Origin: Panagrolaimus kolymaensis
Lineage: Eukaryota; Nematoda; Chromadorea; Rhabditida; Panagrolaimidae
Direction: 5' to 3'
Length of the DNA: 64,000 bases
Assembly (NCBI GenBank): GCA_028622995.1
Contig: JAJQJQ010000002.1
Coordinates: forward strand, 248,001-312,000
Shown piece by piece: positions 12,601-23,279 of this stretch. Under the pieces are notes generated by a model. That model saw nothing but the letters and a program-made list of their open reading frames with translations. It was not told the DNA's origin and did no database searches. Each line of letters opens with the position of its first letter. Position 1 is the first letter of the stretch. Made by a program: the position numbers and the translations under genes.

Positions 12601-15131
12601 TACTAAAATAAACAAAATTTCGGTATATTAAAAATTTTGTAACAGACAAAAAAAAGAAAATATTTACTTGATAACTGTCATATGCATTAACATTTTTAGC
12701 ATGGGATATTTTTCATAAACTTCTTTAAAAATATTATCATTTTTACTATTCAATATAACCCATTTATAAACTAAAAACCATGTTTGTTGATACATTTTTT
12801 TATTTGATATTTTTATGCTTTCCCTAAAACTACCATCATCATTAACATTTCCACCACTTAAAATTAAATAGCATACGTTTCACCGTGATCCACAACACTC
12901 AATTCGAGTAATTTTTCAATAACTTGAATACTTTTAACATTTATAAAAGCTTGATTACTTGGAATAGGAGCAAGAGCTAAAGCTCGATGAGTAATTTGTT
13001 CAAGAATATCTAAAATTTTATCTGCTCCAACTTGGGTTGGTCCATTCATAGTAATTAATGGAAGTAAAATGGAATCATCAATAACGCATTCATGAACAAT
13101 TCGAATAACAGAATTATATTCAACTTCAGATGGCCATCCATCACCCACAGTGTTGTAACTTTTATACTAAAAAAATAATTGGATAAGTTAGAGGGTTATG
13201 GTAGCTAAAATAATAACACACAAATCCAAGATAAAGTAGCTGATGATATGCATCAATATAAGCTTGTGCATCTTGACATAAATTTGCTGATGCAGCCCAT
13301 TTTAAAAATTCAACTGAAATCGCCATAAAGTGACGAAGTTGTCCATGATATTTAGTTAAAACTTCAGATTGGGCACAAGTTAAAGCATTTCCAGAACGTC
13401 TCAAATTTCCAGATTCTTTGATATTTGAAACTACAGCGCTCAAAGGTAAAACAGCACAAAGATTCACAACATTTTTAAATAATTCGGTTGTATTAAAATC
13501 TTCACTAAATAAGACTCTTTCCCGCACAGCCTCAAAAATGTAACGAGAAAATTCATCAAAAACAAAATCATTTCCACGAAATGCAGTTTTAGTAAATTCA
13601 CGAAGAAATGCTCGAACTTGTTTAACACTTTTTTGTTGATGAAGGATTTGAACAAATCGTGAAGCCATTCTCTAAAAAAACAAAGTAGTCAATAATCTTC
13701 GAATATAATTGCTTTAATTTATAAAAACCAAACCTTGGAAGCTTCTGTTGGATTTAATGAGCACAAATGATGCGTCAAAGTATATGTATGGGAAAGTTTC
13801 AACTTTGGAGAAAATTCAGCTTCCAAAATTGAATCAATAAAATTACCCATCACGGATGGAAATCTTTGATATAAAATATCGATGGAAACTTGTAAAACAA
13901 CGAGGTGTTGTTTGCTTCGAAAGGATTGCATAAAAATGAGATCATTTAAAAATTCTCTAATATCGCTTGATTCCACTTCAGAGATATTGCACGCAAACAC
14001 AAGTAAAAGATCCATGGCACTTCTTTGAAGCTAAAAATAACAAACATAAACTTCCTAAACAATGCCTTAAAAAATGTTTACTTTAACATTTTGTAACCAT
14101 GTATCAAGTTTTTTAATCGAAGCTCGTTGAATATACTTATTTCGAATCATAAAAAGCAAAGTTCGAATCAAACTTTTATTTCCTTCTTCTGAGCAACGTT
14201 GAGAAATTTTTGTTATTGCTTCATTTATAACTTCTTGAAGGCTTTCATTGCTAAGATTAAACTTGGAAGGATAAGCATTTTCATCATAATCGGCTTTTTT
14301 AGCCCATGGAATTTCAGCCTGTTGATACATTTCAGAAGATGGAATAGAAAATCCACCAAAAATTGAAACAATTGAATAATAAGGTTGAATGGAATCTGTT
14401 TGATCCGTCCATAATCTCCGTCCGCAAGAATCATTTATAACTAATTTTAGCAATTGCAATGGGTAAGAATTAAGTTGGATGATGATCGATGATAACGCTG
14501 AAGCTATTGCAGGTACAAAATCCTTGGCTTCAATAAGTGGAAGCAAATCAAATAAAGCATATATGATTTGAAGGGACTAAAATGAACCAACAACTTTAGA
14601 TATAGGTAAAACATATTAAAGACATACTCCACAATGTTGTTTTTGCTCTTTGATGAATGAGGATAACTTTTGAAGAATTTCTGAATCACTTTTATCACTT
14701 TCCATATAACTTTTAATTGCTGCTAAAATTAATCCTTCAATTCTTTTCCCTTTATCTTCACCAGCTGCAACAGCATTTTTTGAAAGTTCATTAAAATCTG
14801 TTGCAACTCCTTTGATACTTTCAACTCCATCTTTCCATCGAGAAATAATTTCAAAAATGGGTTTGGGTTCCTTTTTTTCTTTTGTTATTTCTTCACCAAC
14901 CGTTTTACGATTGAATGGAGAATTCAATAAAGTATTTGATTTCTTTGGTGGTGGACCTGATGGAGAAGATGATGGCTGGAAAAAGAACGATTATGAATAA
15001 CTTTGAGAAAAAAATGGATAAAAACGCACCTGTAATGTTCGCTTAGCTGATGGTCCAATTTTAGCTGCTAATTTTGATATCAATTTACTTCCATTACCTT
15101 GAGGAGGTTTATTCATTTTATTACCCGACAT
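9659..15131 (-). CDS. INTS1: Integrator complex subunit 1
   Basis: Large multi-exon gene (about 15 exons, introns near 50 bases) encoding roughly 1,550-1,600 residues, shorter than the roughly 2,190 residues of vertebrate INTS1. INTS1 is a scaffold of the nuclear Integrator complex, which cleaves snRNA 3' ends and attenuates paused RNA polymerase II. Colinear blocks resembling INTS1 are: INDSCGRRLWTDQ (DUF3677 region), IKKLDTWLQN, VRAFLREFTKT, DGWPSEVEYN, KYPMLKMLMHM, FNPTGPPRNFP, then CGIRSPDILGSLAKD and ENLPIQTLAQLFFYDLLD. Their order matches the human protein as I remember it. The start MSGNKMNKPP at 15131 was chosen because it is the first ATG in frame and begins a basic N-terminus. A Gln run sits in a middle exon. 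The C-terminus is ISLOLATED only by a TGA at 9659. Tail-to-tail with the gene at 8644; head toward the tRNA-Ala. Confidence 0.9.
10874..10911 (-). repeat. CAA/CAG triplet run coding polyglutamine in INTS1
   Basis: On the minus strand this reads as nine Gln codons, mixing CAA and CAG, after a Gln-Leu pair. It is in frame within an exon and likely a flexible linker between helical repeats. Confidence 0.85.
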
Positions 15132-15452
15132 TTTATATTAATAGTTTTTATAAGAAATTACAAAAAATTGTTTTTGGAAGAATTTGGTAAAAGACTAGTT
15201 AAAGAAAAAAGCAAAGCATGCAAAGAAAAAATCTTAAAACGAACGAGGTATATCAAAGATTCAGAAAATCATAAAGCTTTGCAACCAATGAATGCTCTTC
15301 AGATTCTTTAAAAGATATGAGAAAAGCTAAAAATGAAGAAAATCTTTTATAACAACCATCTGCACTATTCCTTGCTTTTTTGATTTGTTTCGATATTTTC
15401 AACACAGGATGGTGACTATTGGTGACCATAATCTCATCGGCTGCTATTCACT
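15132..15452. other. 5' intergenic region of INTS1
   Basis: Divergent from the tRNA gene. No further gene is seen; the region probably carries the INTS1 promoter. Confidence 0.4.
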
Positions 15453-15524
15453 GGAGATATAACTCAGTGGTAGAGTGCTCGCTTTGCATGCGAGAAGGCT
15501 GGGGTTCGATCCCCCATACCTCCA
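15453..15524 (+). tRNA. tRNA-Ala (anticodon TGC)
   Basis: A full cloverleaf of 72 bases including the discriminator A. The acceptor stem is GGAGATA with TACCTCC. The D-arm carries the A-box word AACTCAGTGGTAGAG. The anticodon stem CTCGC/GCGAG encloses loop TTTGCAT, giving anticodon TGC with U33. The T-arm is GGGGTTCGATCCCCC, which contains the B-box. No intron and no encoded CCA. Confidence 0.95.
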
Positions 15525-15691
15525 TTCATAACTTTTTATTTGTGTTCCAAAATTATAAACATAATACAATACATTATACCCGTATGGTAGCTGTTAAAGT
15601 ACACGAACAACACAAAATAAATCTTTTATTACACTAAAAGTTACATTCATTACAATTAATACAAAATTAAGATCAGAGAATCATTGAAAAA

Positions 15692-16986
15692 TTAGGCATT
15701 TTCTTTCTTTTCATTATTGTTTGCATCAACAGCATCCATTTCAGGAGTAACTTTAAATATTGGCGGAGTTGTTGTTGGTTTGGCTAATGGATCAGCAGCA
15801 CATGGTGGAGCAGGACGATTGCAATTTGGTGGAGCTTGAGTACGAAGTTGTTGGAATGAAACTTGCATATCGGAATCTATGCAAACGACGGCAGCAGCAT
15901 TGTTAAATTGACCACAATAATTTGGTGCTGAGAAAATGGTGATTAATTGACGACCAACCATAAGTTCATAACCATCTTGGACAACCTAAAAATAATAATG
16001 TAATCATGAAAGACAAGCAAAAATCCAAAAAACAAACTTGATGAGCTCGAATAACCATATCAATTCCAAGAATTTTGCATGCAGCTGACATAACACCTTT
16101 ACCAAAAGCATATGAGATACCACGTGGGGAATAAAACCATCCATCACCTTTATTTGTTGGATCAGACCATAATAAATCAATGAGCATTCCACGATCTTGA
16201 GGTTCACATGGACGAGTAATGGCACGAATTTGATCAAGATGAGTGAGTTCAGGACTGAGACCGCCATGCATACAGAGGATTTTCTTTGAAATCAAGCCAG
16301 CCAATGGTAAACGATTGAAGACGGTTTGAAATTCCCACCAGAGACCAACACTAAAAATGAAAAATATAAATTAAGTTGTTGTAAATAACGAGAAAAAACA
16401 CACCCATATTTGCGACAACATTCATCATAGAAGCCATAGATTCGATTGACAGCTGGAGTTTCATGATTACCACGAAGAATATAAATTTTATCACGATGAC
16501 GAAGTTTCAGAGCAAGCAATAAGACGATGGTTTCAAGAGATTGTGGTCCACGGTCGACGTAATCTGAAAACGCATTAGTTAGAATGAAAGATGGATGGCT
16601 ACGAGATGGGAGTAAGCATAAATTTTCTAACAACAAAAAAGCTTAAACTTACCACCCAAGAACATCATCTTTTGATCAGGTACTCGTCCAATGAGATCAA
16701 AAAGCTTATGCATATCCTAAAATTTTAATCCAATCAAAATTCGCTAAACAAAAAGAAAAAAACTTAATTGATATTGTCCATGAATGTCACCAATAACTTT
16801 GATAGGAACTTCAGTTTCAACAAGTGAACCTTCTTGCATAATAATTTTTGTAACAAATGTTAAAATTGAAATAATATCATCAAAAGTTAAAATATTGACA
16901 ATTCCAATGTCATGACGATTGTACAAGCTGTTGAGCTTTTCAATAACACCATCAATCCATGTTGTATCACTACCATCTTGAGCCAT
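15692..16986 (-). CDS. PP1-type Ser/Thr protein phosphatase, divergent
   Basis: Five exons encode about 315 residues, close to the usual PP1 catalytic subunit length. It would hydrolyse phosphoserine and phosphothreonine esters with a two-metal centre. The metal-binding and catalytic signatures are intact: GDIHGQ, GDYVDRG, LRGNHE, then LLWSDP, RAHQVVQDGYE and the SAPNYCG loop. It departs from canonical PP1 in [14 protein letters not shown] and in [11 protein letters not shown], and it has a Pro/Thr-rich tail ending EKKENA. Nematodes have an expanded set of PP1-like genes, often male or sperm biased; that role is possible here but not shown. The start is the ATG at 16986 (MAQDGS); the frame is open upstream but has no earlier ATG. 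The first intron lacks a GT donor (see findings). Other introns are GT-AG. Confidence 0.88.
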
Positions 16987-17462
16987 TGTTATTGTTGCTT
17001 TTGATGAATCCAAAAATCAAGAGAGAAGAAGACAGTTGATGAAACAGCCACCACAGAACGGATTACTTCAAGTGATCAACTTGTTGAATGAAATGTTTTT
17101 GAAATCACAAAAACGGAAGCATCTTCTGGGTTTGAATTTGATGTAAATTTTTTAATTTCATGAAATCAAAATTTCGAAAGACTTCCTTTTTCATTTTATT
17201 GGAAAACAAAAATATTTTTTCTGAAGTCATTTTTAGGGCATTTTTTCCATTTGAAACCCGAAAATCTTTTGAATTCTTGTTATCATCTCTTCCTTTGCTT
17301 TTTAGGTACCTATTTTCGTACACAAAATCCAAATATAAATATTTTATTATTTTTTACTTTCAAAAATATTAAACTACTACTACTACAAAAGAAATAACAA
17401 TATGGTTTTTATAAGAGAGATGGGTGTGATATTTTCTCTCATCTAATCATTATCAAGCATTA
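16987..17462. other. Intergenic between PP1 and transaldolase
   Basis: About 480 bases, AT-rich, with no supported exon. Both neighbours are on the minus strand, so it holds the PP1 promoter side and the transaldolase 3' end. Confidence 0.4.
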
Positions 17463-18704
17463 TTAAAGATATTCTTCAACAACTTTTTCTAAATCTGCTG
17501 CAGCTTGAACAAAGCCTCGAATGCCTTCAGCAAGTTTTTCAGTTGCCATTGCATCTTGATTGAGTTCAAAACGGAAAATTTCTTCCGTAACTTTTATTTC
17601 TGTTGCATCCGATGATTTTGCTAAACATTACGGTAATTAAAAAATTGGTAAGAAAATTAGTGGAAGGGACTAACCTTTTTCAAGGGTTAAAGTTGGTTCA
17701 ATGGTTTCATCTTCTTTTGCAAGTTCAGCAAGAAGTTTGGGCCTTAAAAATATTTTTATAATCTTTTGTAATGAAACTAAAAATCATAAACTTACGAAAT
17801 GGTTAAAAGATCACATCCTGCAAGACCTTTAATTTCTTCAGTATTACGGAATGAAGCAGCCATGACTTCAGTTTTATGTCCAAATTTTTTGTAATAATTA
17901 TAAATGCGACGAACTGACTGAAATATTATTCATTTTATAAGCCATTACTCTTGATTTACTTAATCAAAGGGCTTGCCTGAACTCCTGGATCATTTTCACG
18001 AGTATAATCACCTTTACCTTCTTTAGCTTTATACCAATCCATAATTCGTCCAACAAATGGAGAAATAAGTTGAACATTAGCTTGAGCACAAGCAATAGCT
18101 TGATGATAACTGAATAAAAGGGTCATGTTGCAATGAATTCCATGCTTTTCTTCAAGTTCACTGAAATTGGAGAATGTATGTCAAGTATGCATGGGACAAA
18201 TGAATGGTACTAACCGAGCAGCTTGAATCCCTTCCCATGTAGAAGCTAATTTAATTAAAATTCGATCTTTTGAAACTCCTTCTTCTTCATAAAGTTTAAT
18301 AAAAGCTAAAGCTTTTTTAATTGATTCTTCTTTAGAAAATGATAATCTTGCATCAACTTCAGTTGAAACTCGTCCAGGAATAATGCTAAGAATTTCTTTA
18401 CCAAATAAAACAAATAATTTATCGATTGCTAAACGCTTGATATCTTCATGAGATTTACTCGCTGATTTAGCTTTTGCATATTCAACTGCTTTAGTAATCA
18501 ATGATTTATATGAATCATGTTTGGATGCAGCAAGAATTAATGAAGGGTTGGTTGTTGCATCAGTTGGTTGATATTCCTTTAAAACTAAAAAAGAAAGAAT
18601 CTCAAATGTTTCAATGGGGTTGGATAAAACAACTTACGTTGAAATTCACCAGTATCTGCAACAATAGTGGAGTGCTTTTTAATTTGTTCAAGAACGGAAG
18701 GCAT
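17463..18704 (-). CDS. TALDO1: Transaldolase (EC 2.2.1.2)
   Basis: Six exons encode about 330 residues. The enzyme moves a dihydroxyacetone unit from sedoheptulose 7-phosphate to glyceraldehyde 3-phosphate in the non-oxidative pentose phosphate pathway, in the cytosol. It is recognised by an almost continuous match: VADTGEFQ at the N-terminus, [54 protein letters not shown] (with the Schiff-base Lys in [10 protein letters not shown]), [33 protein letters not shown], and [11 protein letters not shown]. The C-terminus ends VVEEYL. The start [13 protein letters not shown] at 18704 aligns with the family after the short variable N-terminus. All catalytic positions I can place are kept. Confidence 0.95.
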
Positions 18705-19985
18705 GGTTTAGCTGAAAACTAAAAAAATATTCTTTCTAATCCTAAATACACACTCGCAAATGCAGACAAAAGAAATGGGAAAAAAGAAGAAAATCGAACC
18801 ACTAAGAAAAAAAAACGGAAGAATCGTACCATTAACAATCAAAGAACGCAGACAAAAAAATATAAGAAAAAGGCTATTTTTTTCGAAACAATTTTTATGT
18901 AAAAAAATAAAGAAAAATATGCTGCTTTATATTGGCATAAAAAAAAGCATACATAAAGTAAAAAGTAAATGGGTAAAAAAGAAGGAGAAATATTTATTTG
19001 TCATCACAATATGAGAGGAAGGAAGACATCATCATGAGGCTGTTGTTGTGGAAGAAAGAGGAGGACGGATTGTTTTTGGATGACAAACTACGACTACAAA
19101 CAATAATCAATTTCTTTAAACAACTGAGTTAGCTCATTAAATATTTCTTGATTTATTTTCTCTACCACATTGTTTAAAGTTAGTATCAAAAAACGAGGGT
19201 TCAAAAAAATTATTTAAAATTGAAGGATTAGAAAAGCGTCAAAGATTTGACCATTCTATTTCTTAAAAAGGCATACAAAAAGCTTTTGAAGTTAATACAA
19301 GATTTCTCAATGTGTATTTTGCAACAATTCTCCAAGAAATAAAAAAAAACCCAATCAATTAAAGCAATTTTTCTTCAATCATAGAAATAAGAAAGCGACG
19401 GTCGAAAAAAAAATGTTAAAGAAAGAACTTTTCAAAGACGATGTGGTTCGCAACACCCCACAAATAAAAGTGTTAAAAACAATGCAAAGAAAATCAGCAA
19501 ACAACAACAAATGTTTTATAAAGCAACGGAATTTAGAACAATGCTACTGCTATTGCTGTATTTTTGACGCTAAAACAAAAAAATAAAAGGCAAACAAAAT
19601 ATTAAATCGAGATAGTCGTCGATGGAAGAAGAATATCAACAACAACAACTTCGATACATAAATATTTTCACAAATTGCGCATCCATCGAAGATATGTCTT
19701 TGGACGAAAAAAGTGGCAGCCATAGGCTGCAAATTCATGAACATGAAGGAAATTTGTACTTTGATGTTTGCATCTTTGATGCTTTTCTTCAATAAAAAAT
19801 AGTCTTTCCTTTTACCTTCTTGGATACCTTCTTTAAACTCCTAAATGCTTGCCGTGGCTATGTTACTTCGTGAATTCGTGTCCTTTGTTTAGTTCCTCAT
19901 GTAAATTTTTTATTAACAATTTTTTTTTATTTTTAGGTAAAATAAGTATTAGACTAGTCTAAATTTCTTCTGTCTTTCCTAAAAA
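18705..19985. other. Divergent intergenic region
   Basis: Between divergent transaldolase and NAA20. The frames here are Lys-rich or Phe-rich and lack exon structure. A T-rich TTTTTAG acceptor at 19930-19936, about 50 bases before the NAA20 ATG, may be a spliced-leader acceptor. Confidence 0.45.
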
Positions 19986-20793
19986 ATGTTCGCTGTTAGC
20001 AAATTTACTATCAATGATCTTCATCATATTAACACTATGTAAGTTTATCTTTTCGTTTATGTTGTTGAAAAACTTAATCTTTGTCATTTTTTTAGCAACC
20101 TGGATCCATTCACAGAAACTGTAAGTTTTCAATCCTTCTCAAGTACAACTTTATATGCTCTTCAATGATTTTAGTATGGTCTTCATTTTTATATTCAATA
20201 TATGGGTGGCCGAATGCCATATGTATTTTATAAAGCTATGGATCAACAAGGAAGAATGGCTGGATATTGTTAGTTGTTGCTTCTCAATTTTTTTGATCAT
20301 TACTTAAGAATATATGGGTTTTAGTGATGGGAAAAATTGAAGGTGAAGGTCAACAATATCATGGTCACATTACTGCTTTAACTGTTGGAGTGGATTTTCG
20401 TCGACAAGGTGTTGCAAAAATTTTAATGAAAAAGTTTGAAGATATTTGTATCGAGTAAGTTTGGTTTTGTTTTTTTACTCTTCCAAAACTAACAACAAAG
20501 AAATTTTAGAAACAATTGTTACTTCATCGATCTCTTTGTTCGTATTTCAAATAAAGTCGCCATCGAAATGTATACAAAAATGGGTTATATTGTTTATCAA
20601 CAAATTATTGAATATTACTCTGGTGATGAGCCTGAAGATGCTTATGGTTAGTTTTTCATTGATGTTCATACACTTTACAAAAACGTTTATTTCAGATATG
20701 CACAAAGCGTTGCCTGCTGATAAAGAATGCAAATCAATGATTCCTAAATCTCGTCCAGTTACTGTTGCTGAAGCTTTTGGTGATAATTATTGA
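19986..20793 (+). CDS. NAA20: N-alpha-acetyltransferase 20, catalytic subunit of NatB
   Basis: Six short exons encode about 175 residues, the normal NAA20 length. NatB acetylates the N-terminal Met of proteins beginning Met-Asp, Met-Glu, Met-Asn or Met-Gln, working with the auxiliary subunit NAA25 at the ribosome. Family hallmarks in order: FTINDLHHINTINLDP, TETYGLHFYIQY, GYLMGKIEG, HGHITALTV, then FRRQGVAK, which is the acetyl-CoA binding R/Q-x-x-G-x-A motif, and YFIDLFVRISN and MYTKMGYIVY followed by EYYSGD. The C-terminus DMHKALPADKECKSMIP matches the NAA20 tail. Start chosen at the first ATG at 19986. An AATAAA lies about 155 bases after the stop. It has its own divergent promoter against transaldolase. 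Confidence 0.95.
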
Positions 20794-21201
20794 TACCGTT
20801 TACTTTCATATCGAATCCACAAATGCTCATCAAATGGATTATGAAAATGTTCTTTTGTTATTGTTCTTTGGTGAAAAAAGAAGAAATATTAAAATAATTT
20901 TATTACGGGTTTTATTTTTTCTTGATTGTTTGTGATTAATTGTTTTAATAAATAAAAAATTTAAAAAAAGTGAACTCAGATAGGAGCGAAAGACGTATAG
21001 GCTTGTTCAACATGATTATTCAGCTGAACTATGCAGTCTTCATCGTTCTTTGAAACTTATTCGTTTACAAGTGAAACGCAAACGCACTAACCACTGCGCT
21101 AAAGCGACACAATTGGGTGCATGCAAGAAAAGTGAAGATAGACGTTGAAGTTGTGCAATGTTAGGGAAAAAATAAATAAATTTTTAAAGTTTATAGCTTT
21201 T
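20794..21201. other. Convergent intergenic region with a tRNA-like relic
   Basis: Lies between convergent NAA20 and UGT. A minus-strand segment at about 21050-21115 looks like the 5' half of a tRNA (listed separately). No protein-coding exon is seen. Confidence 0.4.
21050..21115 (-). pseudogene. tRNA-derived relic (5' half)
   Basis: On the minus strand, a GTCGCTT acceptor-like start is followed by TAGCGCAGTGG, a good polymerase III A-box, and then an anticodon-arm-like hairpin (CGTTT/AAACG). No matching 3' acceptor strand or proper T-arm follows, only a weak GTTCAGCTGAA B-box-like word further on. It could be a decayed tRNA or the head of a tRNA-derived SINE. Confidence 0.35.
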
Positions 21202-23279
21202 TTATTTTATAAGTAAACAAATAATTCCAATAACAAAAACAATAAAAATTCCTATAAAATCTAAATTATAAAATTGCATAAAATTTAATTTCTGGGATGC
21301 TTTTAAAGCAAATATTTCTCTTTCACCCACAGCAAGTTTTAATCGATGACTTAAAATTGCATGGGGATCATCGAATGGTTTATCATTTAGCATTGCTGCA
21401 AGCTTTTTTGCATTTTCTTCGTATCTAAAAAGACATTTTTGGGTCGTTCTAGCAGGTTTCATTGAAACTTGAAAGCTACCTTTTATCACTCAGAATTATT
21501 CTAATTTTTTCTGCAACTTTTTCTGGATTGAGATTAAGTTTATCAAGTTCCTGAGAGATTCCAAATCTTTTAGCTCTTTTTGCATTAATAAATTGATCGG
21601 CGAAAAGTGGCATCAAAATTATTGGAATGCCAGCTTGGGAAGCTTCTAAGAAGCTATTATAGCCTCCATGAGCGATGAGAAGGCGAGTTTTTGGATGCTC
21701 TAAAAATTAAAGAGTTGCGATTAAAGTTTAGCTTGGAAAAGGCTTAAATAGGATTTTGGGCTTATTGATTATTAAACGGGTTATCATAAACTTTAAAAAA
21801 TGGCGCTATCGATTACATTTCTAATGTCTAATTTGCAGATAGCGAAGTGATTAAATGAAAGACTAAAAAATATGCTTTCTCAACTTACTCATCAAATCTT
21901 TTTGTGGCAACCATTTTAGCAAATTTATATTTGAATATTTTGCTGCTTGTGGAACATCCATTTCCATTCTCCATAATATTTGATATTCTGGAAATTGTCC
22001 AAATGCTTCCACAAAACTATTCTAAAATGACTAGTATATTGTACATAAACTTTTCACCATTCATTTTATCAAACGTTCTTTCTTTATCACTTACCAACAT
22101 TCGTTGTGGCATATTAGTTGTGTTCGAAACAGTACCCAAAGAAAATATAATTAAACCCTTCACTGCTTTTTCAATGATGGAATTAATTTCGGGTAAAAAT
22201 ATTTTTTTCTTATCTGGGGATGATTTTCCTACTTCACCCATAAATGTTATTCCAACTGGAAGAGGTCGAGGAAAATCAAGGAATTTTTCACCATTAACAA
22301 GAAGGACTCGAACATTTTTAGCGAGATCCCAAAGATCTGGAGATGATAAAGATGGGAGATAATCTGAAAATGCTTCTTATTCATGGATGGATTTAATTTT
22401 ATAAGTTTAGGTTAACGGAAGAGAAAATATGAAACTGCTGCATTAGCAAACTTTTTGCCTCCCATTTTTATTAAACCTGTTTATCTCGCGTTTGTTTGCA
22501 CATACCTCTTTTATAAAATTCATTTTCATCATAAAGTAAATTTTGTGGTAAATTAACAAAATCTAAAGTAGATAAATGCCATATAACATTTATCAATCTA
22601 TCAATAAATCCCATTTTATCACCAAACGATGATAAAGGATGAGGAACAAAAGTGGGAAATGTTCGAAGTCCCGTTTGAACCGCAGTAAAATCATACACTG
22701 AAGTTCCATGAGTAATCCATACAACTTTTTTGATGTTTACTTTCTCTGCAATTGCTAAAGGACATAAATCATGGAAATGACCAATGGCAAGATCAAAATT
22801 TTCATTTTTAAATGTTTCAATTATTTTTGGATCCACTTCAAGCATTTGTTGACATGCTTCTATTCGCATATCTTTAAATTCTTGTCCCGTCCACCATAAA
22901 TCATATGGCGAACCTTCATTAAACATCATCGTTTGAAATATCTAAAATTAAACACAATAATTGTTGTGCCACTATGCTTTAATGAAAAACCACTAACAGC
23001 TAAACCTTGAGTTTTCATTTTATCACTAAATTCAATAGGAACTCGAAATTCTGTTACACCTTTAGGAATAGTTAAATCACCTGCAACCACCATAGACATT
23101 TCCATTTGAGTCCATAATTTAACTTTATGACCTAATTTGGTTAAAGTTTCAGCTACTCGGTAATTAAATAATACATGACTATTTGTAAAACCAGGAACAA
23201 TTTGAAGAATTTTAAGAGCAAAAGTTTCTTTAATTTTTAATGAAAGAATAAATAAAAGTAATAAATACATTTTTAACAT
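21202..23279 (-). CDS. UDP-glycosyltransferase (UGT family)
   Basis: Multi-exon gene for a protein of about 500 residues. UGTs conjugate small lipophilic compounds with a sugar from UDP-sugar in the ER lumen. It has an N-terminal signal peptide (MLKMYLLLLFILSLKIKETFA), then LKILQIVPGFTNSHVLFN, the acceptor-domain block ending PQNLLYDENEFYKR, and VLLVNGEKFLDFPRP. The donor-binding signature is complete: WLPQKDLM, EHPKTRLLIAHGGYNSFLEA, then GIPIILMPLFADQ. A C-terminal transmembrane helix (FIGIFIVFVIGIICLLI) ends in a single Lys, so the usual dilysine ER-retention tail is missing or not visible. Exon 1 probably ends after GLA, with exon 2 starting IFQTMM. Nematode UGTs form large families involved in detoxification; the substrate cannot be told. 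Alone on its strand. Confidence 0.92.

Noticed and set aside
18760..19014. Lys-rich plus-strand frame of 84 residues
   Set aside because: Composition is what A-rich DNA gives by chance; no splice support or motif, and it lies in a divergent promoter region.
19550..19792. Minus-strand frame with a hydrophobic end
   Set aside because: Its first codon is not ATG and no homology or exon structure is visible.
21904..22362. Long plus-strand frame of 152 residues
   Set aside because: It is the antisense shadow of UGT exons and has no family features.
22420..22485. Possible small extra exon in the UGT gene
   Set aside because: Direct joining of the flanking exons gives a better fit to the UGT family (EFYKR then DYLPSL).
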